Shown: positions 18,647 through 26,777 of the stretch, piece by piece
How the letters are laid out: each line of letters starts with the position of its first letter
How positions within the stretch are numbered: position 1 is the stretch's first letter
Assembly: GCF_020564935.1 (NCBI RefSeq)
Contig: NZ_JAJCXB010000022.1
Location: 1 to 64,000 of the forward strand
Source of the DNA: Streptomyces pinistramenti
GTDB taxonomy: Bacteria; Actinomycetota; Actinomycetes; Streptomycetales; Streptomycetaceae
Length of the DNA: 64,000 nt
Direction of reading: 5' to 3'
Program-made: the position numbers and the translations under genes
The notes under the pieces: generated by a model
What the model was told of the DNA's origin: nothing
Databases searched by the model: none
What the model saw: only the letters and a program-made list of their open reading frames with translations

Positions 18647-18669
18647 CAAGGAAATTCCCTTTCCAGCAC

Positions 18670-18691
18670 CGCCCGTCTTCGAAGGCGGGCG
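18670..18691 (-). other. Hairpin in the leader of synthetase 1
   Basis: CGCCCG / CGGGCG flank a loop containing the palindrome TTCGAA, starting 24 bp upstream of the start at 18646. The 242-bp gap 18647-18888 is noticeably richer in A/T than its surroundings and could hold a separate promoter for synthetase 1 and the peptidase. The hairpin might shape translation or processing; nothing more can be read. Confidence 0.35.
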
Positions 18692-18888
18692 CACACCTCT
18701 ATCGATGCACGCAGACATGGACGCGTTGAGAGCGAAAGCGCAAATGCTGGACAAAGACTGAGTAGCCCGACCATCAAAGACATCAGGGCAAGGAAAAGTC
18801 CACGCGAAAACAGATTCGCATTCCACCGTGCGGTCCGGCCTGAATTCTCTTTCCTGACAGCGAATTCCAGCCTTCCTGGTCCAGGCGA

Positions 18889-19665
18889 CTACGACGACCC
18901 GGGGGAGCCGTCCGGTCCGGTCGCGGCCGTCGTTCCCTTCATCGCCTCGGCCACGAAATCGAGGGCCAGGTCGCGGGTGTCACGGACGGGGAGGCGGGCG
19001 TCGGTGAACCAGTCGTCGGTGGCTTCGGGGTGCGGGCCGACGACCGCGACGCGGCCCTTGCCGAACGGTGCGACGAGCGCGGCGACCGTGCCGTTCGGGT
19101 AAGTGGCCAGAACCGTCGCATCGGCGCCGTCGTCCAGCTCGAAAAGCGGTCCGTCCTGGAAGAACACGCTCCGCGTCCGCCCCCGCCACACGACGTCGAC
19201 CAAGGTGTCGTCGTCGCCGCGTACGGTCGCGCCGCGCGAGGAGATGTACTGGTCGGTGTCGCCGGGCAGCAGTCCGAACCCCGGGGTGGCGCCGGCCAGA
19301 TACCCGCCGAGGCAGAAGCCCAGGTAGCAGCCGCCGCCCTGGACGTAGTCACGGATGGCCTCGCGCTGTCTTCTGAGGTGCCGGTAGCCGTGCGCCAGGG
19401 TGCCGCCGCCCGGCTGGGCGTAAACCTGGGCACGGGCCAGCGCATCGGCTGTCAGGGGTACGGCTTCGCGGGGGCCGGTGTAGCGGACGTCCAGATCCCA
19501 GGGGCCGTCGGCCAGCAGTGCGGCCACGGCCTCCGCGCAGCCGGACGGCCGCGAGGCGGGGCCGCGGTAGACGAGCGCCAGCGGGCGTTCCCCCACGGGC
19601 GGCGCGGGGGCGCTCCGGCCGGTGAACGTGCGGCGCAACGTGGTGAGGATGCCGTGGTACGTCAT
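18889..19665 (-). CDS. BPL_N / class-I glutamine-amidotransferase-like protein between the two synthetases
   Basis: Predicted 258-residue cytoplasmic protein with a class-I glutamine amidotransferase-like fold of the BPL_N type (domain first seen at the N-terminus of biotin-protein ligases). LALVYRGPAS begins the first strand. The nucleophile elbow is GFCLGGYLAG with Cys near residue 118; VVGPHPEA near the C-terminus corresponds to the His-x-Glu region of the triad. Its ATG overlaps the stop of synthetase 2 by 4 bp, so it is translationally coupled and probably works with that enzyme. A role in trimming, hydrolysing or amidating a product is conceivable; no function is established. Polar N- and C-terminal tails are low complexity. 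Confidence 0.8.
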   Translation of the reverse strand: MTYHGILTTLRRTFTGRSAPAPPVGERPLALVYRGPASRPSGCAEAVAALLADGPWDLDVRYTGPREAVPLTADALARAQVYAQPGGGTLAHGYRHLRRQREAIRDYVQGGGCYLGFCLGGYLAGATPGFGLLPGDTDQYISSRGATVRGDDDTLVDVVWRGRTRSVFFQDGPLFELDDGADATVLATYPNGTVAALVAPFGKGRVAVVGPHPEATDDWFTDARLPVRDTRDLALDFVAEAMKGTTAATGPDGSPGSS

Positions 19666-22600
19666 GGGCTTCTCCCCGGGCTGTCAGGAGCGCGGGCGGG
19701 GGGCTGTTCGGCGACGCCTTCGGCCGGGATGCCCCGCCAGCTGGTGCCCGGGGCGAGGCGCTCGCCCTTCATGAGCAGCGACAGTGCGCCCAGACTGACG
19801 TTCTCGCCGACCACGCCGTCGTACAGCACGATCGCGCGGGTACCGACGCTGGCACCGTCCCGGACGGTGACCGTGTCCATCTTCATCACGCGGTCTTCGA
19901 ACAGGTGTGTCTGCAAAGATACTCCCGGCCCGATGGCCACGTCATCGCCGAGCTCCACCAGGTCGAACTCGGTCAGGAACGTCGTGCCGATCCACGCGCC
20001 CCGGCCGACGCGGGTGCCGAACCCGCGGAGCACGGGAGGAAGGAAGGGCGTCCCGATCAGCAGTCGCACTCCCGCCGGAACCACCGCCGCCTCGAACAGG
20101 CCGGTGATGAACTCGGTGCGGCGCACGAACAGGCTCCACAACGGCTCGACCCGGGGCCGGTAGGTCCCGATGACCACCTGCTTGACCGCGGCGCAGTACA
20201 CGACGACCGCGCACCCCGCCGCCATCACGAGGAACGGCGAGACCAGCGCCGCCCCCGGCAGATCCAGGGCACGGGCCACCCCGGCAAGCCCCAGCAGATA
20301 CAGGTAGACGCTGCCGCTCAGCAGGGACGCGGGCATGGTGATGCGGAAGAACTCGATGGCCAGGCGCTGGAGCACGGCCCGACGGCTCGGGCGGAACGTC
20401 AGGCGTTCGGGGAACGATCCGCTGCTCTGGCGCACCGGCAGATCGATGGCGGGCGAGCCCAGCCAGGTGGTGCCCGCGGGCACACCGCTCCGCGGCGGCA
20501 CCGTGCCCACGCCGACCAGGGAGCCAGGCCCGGTCCGCGTCCCGGCCGGTACGACGGCGGCGTTGCCGACGAAGGCACGCTCGCCCACTTCCGTCGTGCC
20601 GAACGCGACCTGGCCTCCCGCGAAGGTGGCCGCGCCGACGTGCGCCATGTCCGCGACGAAGCTGCCGTCGCGCAGGGTGAGCAGGTCAGGGTCGAGGTGC
20701 GCGGCGGTGGAGACCTCGGCCCCCCGCCCGATCCGCGCGCCGAGCAGCCGCAGCCACGGCACCGTGTAGAGGGTCGCGTAGAGCGAGTTGGTGAAGCCGA
20801 GGCTGAACTCCAGCAGCTTGTCCGACAGCCACTTGCGCAGACCGAGCGAGGACCACACCGGGTGCACGCCGGCCGGCGCCCGCGGCAGCGCCAGCCGCTT
20901 GCCGAGGGCCACCACCGCACAGACGGTGACGACGAACACCGGCCCGAACAGCACGGCCCCGACGACACCCCCGGCGAAGCCCCAGGCCAGGGCCGTCCAC
21001 CAGAACAGCATCACACCAGGAACCGTCATGGTGAGCGCGGCGGCCTCCAGCAGCACCAGGCCGCCCAGCGCGGCCGTTCCCTGCCGCCACCCGACCGCGG
21101 CCGCAGGACGGCGCAGCATCGCCTCCACACCGGGCGCGAGCGCATCCGTCGTGGACGGCGGCGATCCGGTCCACCGTGCACCGGCAGGGACGGCCTCGCC
21201 CTGGCCGACGACGGACTGTTCGCCCAGCCCCGCCCCGGCCCCCATGCGCGCCCCCGGTTCGAGAACCGCGTTGGCCCCCACGTAGGCGCCGGGGCCGATC
21301 TCGATCGGGGCGACCGTCACCCAGCCGTCCGCCACCTGCCACGGGATCAGCGAGACGCCGTACCCCACCGACGTGCCAGCGCCGATCCGCACCAGCGCGG
21401 GCAGCGACACCACACCCGTGGCGATCGTCGTACGTGGCCCGACGCGCGCGCCGAGCAGCCGGAGATAGGGGCCCATCAGGGGGGAACCGCTCAGCACCTG
21501 GAGCGGAGCGAGGGCCAGCAGCAGGTTCGCCGCCCACAGCCGTAAGTACGTCCGGCCCCACAGCCGGTAGCGGCCCGGCCGGATCCCGGCCGACAACGGG
21601 CGGATCAGCACGGCGGGCAGCAGCCACCGCGTTCCGGCGTAGGCGATCATCGCGGCGGCCGTCAGCTGCGCCCACAGCTCGTCCGAGATGTGCCCGTCGT
21701 GTGTGCTGTACACGTAGACCACCGGGAGCGTGAGCAGGAGCGCCAGCAGGTAGATGAGCCCCGCCTGCGCCGTCCCGGCGGCCGCGAGGGTGCGCCTGCC
21801 GTGGCGGATGTGTTCCGGGCGGGGCGGCGCGGTCCGTCGCCCGGTCCGTGCCGAGCTGCCCAGCTGTGCCGCGAGGCCGCGCACGGTCGGGTGCGCGTAC
21901 AGGTCGCGCAGCGCGGCACTCGTGCCGATGCCACGGTCGCGCAGCATCGTCACGACGCGGGCCGCCAGCAGCGAGTGGCCGCCGAGTTCGGTGAAGAAGT
22001 CCGCCTCCGCCGACAGCGCGTCCGGCTCGATGCCCAGCACCTCGGCCCAGGCGTCCCGCACCCGCCGCTCCAGATCATCCGCGACGTCCACCACCGGGCC
22101 CCCGCCCACCATCCGCCGGCCGGTCGGCGCGGGAAGCCGCCTGCGGTCCACCTTGCCGCTGGCCATCTCGGGAAGATGGGGGAGCAGGTCGACGAAGGAC
22201 GGCACCATGTACCCGGGCAGCCGCCGTCGTAGATGCGCGTGCAGCCGCGTGACCAGGTCTTCGTCCGCATCCGTGCAGTCCTGCGCACGGACCACATAGG
22301 CGGCCAGCTCCCCCGGGCGGCCGTCGCCGCGCTCCGAAGCGGCCACCGGAGCGGTCACCGCCTCGGCCACACAGGGGTCCTCCAGCAGCACGCTGTCGAT
22401 CTCGCCCAGATCGACCCGGTACCCCCGGATCTTCACCTCCGCATCGGCCCGCCCCAGGAACTCGATGTCCCCCTCGGCAGTCATCCGCCCCAGGTCCCCC
22501 GTCCGGTACAGCCGGCCGCCCCCCGGGGCCAGCGGGTGCTCGATGAACCGGTCGGCCGTCAGCTTCGGCTGCCCGACGTACCTGAGCGCCACACCGGCGC

Positions 22601-23705
22601 CCCCGATACAGATCTCCCCGACCGCGCCGTCCGGCACCGGCCGACGCTGCTCGTCCAGGAGCACCACGGTGTAGGTCGGGAGCGGCCTGCCGATGGTCAC
22701 GGGCCGCCCCGGCACCAGCCTCGTCCAGGTGGCGGTGACGGTGGTCTCGGTCGGCCCGTAGGTGTTGAGCATCCGGCGCCCGGGGCGGCTCCACCGCTCG
22801 ACGAGCTGCGCGGGGCAGGACTCACCGCCGACCACGAGGCTGCGGACGCGCGGCAGTTCCTGGGGGATCGTCTCCAGCAGCGTCGGCACGCAGTACAGCA
22901 CCGTGATCGCGCTGCTTTCGAGGAATTCGCCGAGTTCGGCGCCGAGCCGGGCGGAGCCGTCCGGGCCTGCGACAAGCGTCGCGCCGACCGACCACGTCGG
23001 CCAGATCTCCTCGATGGAGAAGTCGAAGGAGATCGTCATCCCTTGGTAGACCCGGTCGTGGGGCTGCACGTCGTAGACCTTGGGGACCACGTCGAGGAAG
23101 CTGCAGATGCTCGACTGGGCGATCTCCACCCCCTTGGGTCTGCCGCTCGAACCCGAGGTGTACATGACGTAGGCCGCGGGATCGTCGCCGTCCGCGCCGC
23201 CCTGGCCGTACCGATGCCCCGGGTCGGCCGGGCTCGGGGGCAGCCGGGCCGTGGATTCCGCAGCCAGTGCGCGCCTGCTGGATTCCCACTCGATCACCCG
23301 GCATGCGAGAGAGCCGACGGCGGGGGCGAGTGCCGACGTGGTCAGCACCAGATCGGTGCCGGCGTCCCGCGCGATGTAGGCGATCCTGTCCCGCGGTGCC
23401 GCCGGATCGACGGGCACGAACGTCGCGCCGGTCTTCGCCACCCCGAGCAGGGACACGTACATCTCCACCGACCGCGGCACCAGTACCACCACGCGTGCCC
23501 CCGGGCCGATGCCGAAACCGTTCAGGTAGTGGGCCAACTGGTTGGCGCGCGTATCGAGTTCGCGGTAGGTCAGCATCTGCCCGTCGCACTCCAGCGCCAC
23601 GGCCGACGGGATGCGGTCACACGTGGACTCGAAGACGAAGTGCAGCCGCCGGCCCGCTCCGTCCGTCGACGTCCCGCCCGGAACCACGCTCATCTCCCTT
23701 ACCAC
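19662..23705 (-). CDS. Pls-like single-module membrane NRPS (poly(amino acid) synthetase 2)
   Basis: Predicted 1,347 residues with the same Pls architecture as synthetase 1. An adenylation domain (YVMYTSGSSGRPKG, NTYGPTETT, YRTGDLG) is followed by a carrier domain (Ser near 578 in LGGHSLLAA), then six membrane segments separating three acyltransferase-like beta-helix domains (for example LGARIGRGAEVST, FGTRVGRGAWIG). No canonical condensation or thioesterase domain is visible. The specificity positions read by eye are D-F-E-Y-V-G-T-V-T-K, different from synthetase 1 at five of ten positions, so another monomer is likely. The GTG at 23705 has AAGGGGA upstream; an ATG at 23693 is too close to its purine run. 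It heads the block and is coupled to the BPL_N gene. The acidic-position E239-equivalent fits a basic amino acid. Confidence 0.93.
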   Translation of the reverse strand: MVREMSVVPGGTSTDGAGRRLHFVFESTCDRIPSAVALECDGQMLTYRELDTRANQLAHYLNGFGIGPGARVVVLVPRSVEMYVSLLGVAKTGATFVPVDPAAPRDRIAYIARDAGTDLVLTTSALAPAVGSLACRVIEWESSRRALAAESTARLPPSPADPGHRYGQGGADGDDPAAYVMYTSGSSGRPKGVEIAQSSICSFLDVVPKVYDVQPHDRVYQGMTISFDFSIEEIWPTWSVGATLVAGPDGSARLGAELGEFLESSAITVLYCVPTLLETIPQELPRVRSLVVGGESCPAQLVERWSRPGRRMLNTYGPTETTVTATWTRLVPGRPVTIGRPLPTYTVVLLDEQRRPVPDGAVGEICIGGAGVALRYVGQPKLTADRFIEHPLAPGGGRLYRTGDLGRMTAEGDIEFLGRADAEVKIRGYRVDLGEIDSVLLEDPCVAEAVTAPVAASERGDGRPGELAAYVVRAQDCTDADEDLVTRLHAHLRRRLPGYMVPSFVDLLPHLPEMASGKVDRRRLPAPTGRRMVGGGPVVDVADDLERRVRDAWAEVLGIEPDALSAEADFFTELGGHSLLAARVVTMLRDRGIGTSAALRDLYAHPTVRGLAAQLGSSARTGRRTAPPRPEHIRHGRRTLAAAGTAQAGLIYLLALLLTLPVVYVYSTHDGHISDELWAQLTAAAMIAYAGTRWLLPAVLIRPLSAGIRPGRYRLWGRTYLRLWAANLLLALAPLQVLSGSPLMGPYLRLLGARVGPRTTIATGVVSLPALVRIGAGTSVGYGVSLIPWQVADGWVTVAPIEIGPGAYVGANAVLEPGARMGAGAGLGEQSVVGQGEAVPAGARWTGSPPSTTDALAPGVEAMLRRPAAAVGWRQGTAALGGLVLLEAAALTMTVPGVMLFWWTALAWGFAGGVVGAVLFGPVFVVTVCAVVALGKRLALPRAPAGVHPVWSSLGLRKWLSDKLLEFSLGFTNSLYATLYTVPWLRLLGARIGRGAEVSTAAHLDPDLLTLRDGSFVADMAHVGAATFAGGQVAFGTTEVGERAFVGNAAVVPAGTRTGPGSLVGVGTVPPRSGVPAGTTWLGSPAIDLPVRQSSGSFPERLTFRPSRRAVLQRLAIEFFRITMPASLLSGSVYLYLLGLAGVARALDLPGAALVSPFLVMAAGCAVVVYCAAVKQVVIGTYRPRVEPLWSLFVRRTEFITGLFEAAVVPAGVRLLIGTPFLPPVLRGFGTRVGRGAWIGTTFLTEFDLVELGDDVAIGPGVSLQTHLFEDRVMKMDTVTVRDGASVGTRAIVLYDGVVGENVSLGALSLLMKGERLAPGTSWRGIPAEGVAEQPPARAPDSPGRSP

Positions 23706-23785
23706 CTGTCCCCTTCATCGCCCGATGACCGTGCGCCCGGCGGCCGGGCCGGCATACGGCGTTGGGCTACGGCCCCGCAACTCCC

Positions 23786-24424
23786 TTACGAGCCGGGCAC
23801 GGTGAGCACGTCATCGATGACATAGACCTTGCCGTTGGCGGCGCCGATGTCACCACAGGTGACCCGCGCCGTGTCGTTGACCTTGAACGAGGAGCCGGAG
23901 CCCGAAGTGGTGAGCTCGGCGCCCGCCATGGTGAGGAAACTGCCGTGCGGCAGCCGGGCCCGGCCGATCTCCTTGCCGACCACATGGTTGGCCAGCACCT
24001 TCTTCAACTCGGCCTTGTCGCCCAGGAGCTTGGCCAGCCGCGCCTTGCCGAGCTTGGCGAAGGCCGTGTTGGCCGGCGCGAACAACGTCGCGTGGCGCGC
24101 GTTGCCGAGCGTGCCGGTCAGTCCGGCCTTCTTCACCGCGGCGAACAGCACCGAAAGATTCGGGTTGCGCGCCACCACCTTGGCGAGCGTCTCCTTGGCC
24201 ATGCCTTCGACGCTGCCGGCACCGTTCCGCGGAAGCGACGAGCACCCAGGGCCGAACGGCACGGAGGCACCCGGCGACGGCGCCGCGGACACGCTCCGGC
24301 CGGCCGAAGTGCCCGGCGATGCCCAGGCGGCCGACGCCTCGGACACCGGCACGCCGAGCGCCACCGGAACGGTGAGTACGGTGGCAGCGGCCAGAGCGCT
24401 GGTGCAGGTACGCGTGTATGCCAT
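23786..24424 (-). CDS. Secreted fasciclin (FAS1) domain protein
   Basis: 212-residue exported protein. A signal peptide (TSALAAATVLTVPVALGVPVSEASA) is followed by a Pro/Ser-rich linker, then a single FAS1 domain (about residues 75-212) with the H1 box HATLFAPANTAFAKL and the H2-like end KVYVIDDVLTVPGS. Such domains mediate adhesion at cell surfaces. The ATG at 24424 has GAGGA upstream. It lies 80 bp upstream of synthetase 2 on the same strand, so co-transcription is possible. No lipobox or sorting signal is seen. A functional tie to the polymer cluster is positional only. Confidence 0.85.
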   Translation of the reverse strand: MAYTRTCTSALAAATVLTVPVALGVPVSEASAAWASPGTSAGRSVSAAPSPGASVPFGPGCSSLPRNGAGSVEGMAKETLAKVVARNPNLSVLFAAVKKAGLTGTLGNARHATLFAPANTAFAKLGKARLAKLLGDKAELKKVLANHVVGKEIGRARLPHGSFLTMAGAELTTSGSGSSFKVNDTARVTCGDIGAANGKVYVIDDVLTVPGS

Positions 24425-24650
24425 GGAACGTCCTCTTCCTGACTCACTACACCCAGTCAAAGGGCCCCGCCCCCACTTTGCATCCCGAACCATCCGTGCT
24501 GTCCCCCGCAGCTCCCACCCGAAGCCCCTGACCTGCGAGATCGCACCACGCAAGACGCCGAAACCCCACCGGTGGACGGGACGGCACCCCGCCGCCGAGA
24601 CGCCCGTTCGGCCCAGGGCTGCCCGGCAGGCCCCGGACGCCGGCACCGGT

Positions 24651-24985
24651 TCAGGAGAACAGCTTCGTCACCTCGTACAGGAAGGCCGTCCAGTCGGCCG
24701 TGGGCCGATTCCCTGGCTGATCGAGACTGAGCCGGAGCGTGCGGCTCATCGGGTACTGGGAGGGCAGGATCGCTCCGTTGCGCCGGGCCAGCGCTTTCGG
24801 GCCAGCGGGCCGACGGACTCCGCCAGTACGTTACGCTCGGCGGCCCGCCAGGTGGCGACCTCCACGGTGGCCGGCGACCGCCCCGCATCCTGGCCGGGCG
24901 GTATCGCCCGCAGTGCTCGGACGGCTCCCCGGCAGGCAGGATGTGCCAACAGCACGTTCCCCCTCTTGCCCTCCTCCCAATGCAC
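24651..24985 (-). pseudogene. Broken hypothetical gene (frameshifted remnant)
   Basis: From the ATG at 24985 the frame reads MHWEEGKRGNVLLAHPAC and continues protein-like to about ARKRWP. After that, a different frame reads AILPSQYPMSRTLRLSLDQ and on to YEVTKLFS, with a TGA at 24651-24653. Both parts have GC-rich third positions and look coded, which suggests one gene interrupted by a frameshift near 24780. I do not recognise the family. The rest of the 24425-25119 gap shows nothing I can name. Confidence 0.3.
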
Positions 24986-25119
24986 CCCCCCCGCAGAATC
25001 TCCATCTCACGTTCGGGGCGGACGGGACGTCTACGAGATGAAGAGGCAGCAGAGAGCCGAGACGAAGAAGCAGCGGACCGCGGGATCGGGCCGTGTGGAC
25101 CGGAGGACGTGAAGAGACG

Positions 25120-25620
25120 ATGACGCGCACGCATATGGTGATCGATTCGCCGCTGGGAGAGCTGACGGCGGTCGCCGAGGACGGGGCGCTGGTGGGCCTG
25201 TATTTCGCGACGCACCGGCACCGCCCCGGGGCGGAGACGTTCGGCGAACGCGACGATGCGGGCTTCGACCCGATACGCGATCAGATCCGCGAGTACTTCG
25301 CCGGCGAGCGGGAGACCTTCGACCTGCCGCTGGCGCCGGCCGGGGACGCGTTCGACCGGCGCGTATGGAAACTGCTGACGCAGATCCCGTACGGACAGAC
25401 GCGCTCGTACGGCGACCTCGCGCGGGAGTTGGGCGACGTGGCGCTGGCGCAGGCGGTGGGGGCGGCCAACGGCCGCAATCCGCTGTGCGTCATCGTGCCG
25501 TGCCACCGCGTGGTGGGCGCGGACGGGCGCCTGACCGGCTATGCGGGCGGTCTGGACCGCAAACGGTTCCTGCTGGATCTGGAGGCACCACTGGCGGCGG
25601 AGGCGGGACGCCTTTTTTGA
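25120..25620 (+). CDS. ogt: Methylated-DNA--protein-cysteine methyltransferase (first copy)
   Basis: Suicidal repair protein that moves alkyl groups from O6-alkylguanine to its own cysteine. It is 166 residues, normal for Ogt. The acceptor is C128 in IVPCHRVVGADG. The helix-turn-helix region RRVWKLLTQIPYGQTRSYGDLA and the loop VGAANGRNPLCV are standard. The ATG at 25120 has GAAGAGACG just upstream. It is the first gene of a rightward repair module (Ogt, sigma factor, Ogt, 2OG oxygenase, Ada-type domain). Confidence 0.95.
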   Translation: MTRTHMVIDSPLGELTAVAEDGALVGLYFATHRHRPGAETFGERDDAGFDPIRDQIREYFAGERETFDLPLAPAGDAFDRRVWKLLTQIPYGQTRSYGDLARELGDVALAQAVGAANGRNPLCVIVPCHRVVGADGRLTGYAGGLDRKRFLLDLEAPLAAEAGRLF

Positions 25621-25662
25621 AGCCGGGTCTCACGTTCCGGGCCCGCCCGTCGTTTACGGAGT

Positions 25663-26163
25663 GTGACCTTGCAACCTTTCGAGCAGATCGTGCACGACTA
25701 CGGGCCCATGGTGCTGCGCGTGTGCCGTGCGGTAGTGGGCCCGCAGGACGCGGAGGACGCCTGGTCGGAGACGTTTCTGTCGGCGATGACGGCGTACCCC
25801 GGCCTCGATCCGGACGCCCATGTCGAGGCATGGCTGGTGACGATCGCGCACCGCAAGGCGATCGACATCGCCAGGGCCAACGCCCGCCGCCCGGTGGCGG
25901 TGGACGACATTCCGGAACGTCCTGGGAACAGCGACCGGCCCGAATCGTGGGACGGAGACCTGTGGGCGGCGCTGAAGGCGCTGCCGAAGCGGCAGCTCCA
26001 AGCGGTGGCCTACCACTACCTGGCAGGGCTGCCGTACAAGGAGATCGCCGCGCTGACCGGCGGGAGTACCGACGCCGCGCGCAGGGCGGCGGCCGACGGC
26101 ATCAAGACTCTGCGTACCACCTATCCGAGAGACGGCACAGAAGAGAAGGGAGCGGCCCGATGA
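25663..26163 (+). CDS. ECF-like RNA polymerase sigma factor in the alkylation-repair module
   Basis: Small sigma-70 family protein, 166 residues. Region 2 is visible at about residues 5-75 (EQIVHDYGPMVLRVCRAVVG to HVEAWLVTIAHRKAIDIAR) and region 4 at about 100-155 (ALPKRQLQAVAYHYLAGLPYKEIAALTG). The GTG start at 25663 follows the first ogt by 42 bp, and its stop overlaps the second ogt start (ATGA). No separate anti-sigma gene is evident. Its place between two Ogt genes suggests it drives an alkylation response, perhaps including this module. Region 4 may instead make it a more general DNA-binding regulator. Confidence 0.88.
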   Translation: MTLQPFEQIVHDYGPMVLRVCRAVVGPQDAEDAWSETFLSAMTAYPGLDPDAHVEAWLVTIAHRKAIDIARANARRPVAVDDIPERPGNSDRPESWDGDLWAALKALPKRQLQAVAYHYLAGLPYKEIAALTGGSTDAARRAAADGIKTLRTTYPRDGTEEKGAAR

Positions 26164-26777
26164 CCGCATCCGACCGGGAGACCGGGAACCCGTTCGCCGG
26201 GCTGCCCTGGCAGGACGAGCCGATGCTCGCCCGGCTGCACGAGCGCCTGGAGGCCCAGGCCCAGCAGGAGGGAATCCTGGATGTCGCCTACCGCACCATC
26301 GACACTCCGGTCGGCGCGCTGCTGCTGGCCGCCACCGACCAGGGCCTGATGAGGGTCGCCTACGAAGTGCAGGACCACGAGGCGGTGCTCCAGCAGTTGG
26401 CCGACAAGGTCAGCCCGCGCATACTCCAGGCCCCGACCCGACTGGAGAAGGCGGCCCGGCAGTTCGAGGAGTACTTCTCAGGGCGGCGCACCCGGTTCGA
26501 GCTGGAGCTGGACTGGCGGCTGTCCAAGGGCTTCCGCCGCGAAGTCCTCGTTCACCTGCCGGACATCGCCTACGGCCACACCGAGAGCTACGCCGAAGTC
26601 GCCAGCGCATCCGGCAGCCCGAAGGCGGTACGCGCGGTGGGCACGGCGTGCGCGACGAACCCGCTGCCGGTGGTGGTGCCCTGTCACCGCGTCGTGCGCT
26701 CGGACGGCACCGAGGGCGGATACGTCGGGGGACAAGGGGTCAAGCACACCCTGCTGACATTGGAGCGAGCGGCATGA
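26160..26777 (+). CDS. ogt: Methylated-DNA--protein-cysteine methyltransferase (second copy, with N-terminal extension)
   Basis: Second Ogt-type repair protein, 205 residues. The acceptor is C175 in VVPCHRVVRSDG, and the DNA-binding part reads FRREVLVHLPDIAYGHTESYAEVA. It differs from the first copy by a polar extension of about 45 residues (ETGNPFAGLPWQDEPMLARL) before DVAYRTIDTPVGALLLAATD. The extension follows a coupled sigma-factor gene, so a regulatory role for it is imaginable but unsupported. The start overlaps the sigma gene's stop, and its stop overlaps the next gene's ATG, so the three are translationally coupled. Confidence 0.94.
   Translation: MTASDRETGNPFAGLPWQDEPMLARLHERLEAQAQQEGILDVAYRTIDTPVGALLLAATDQGLMRVAYEVQDHEAVLQQLADKVSPRILQAPTRLEKAARQFEEYFSGRRTRFELELDWRLSKGFRREVLVHLPDIAYGHTESYAEVASASGSPKAVRAVGTACATNPLPVVVPCHRVVRSDGTEGGYVGGQGVKHTLLTLERAA

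Noticed and set aside
18647..18826. N-terminal extension of synthetase 1
   Set aside because: The extra 60 residues are cysteine- and serine-rich without homology, and a good RBS precedes the ATG at 18646, which gives the usual Pls length.
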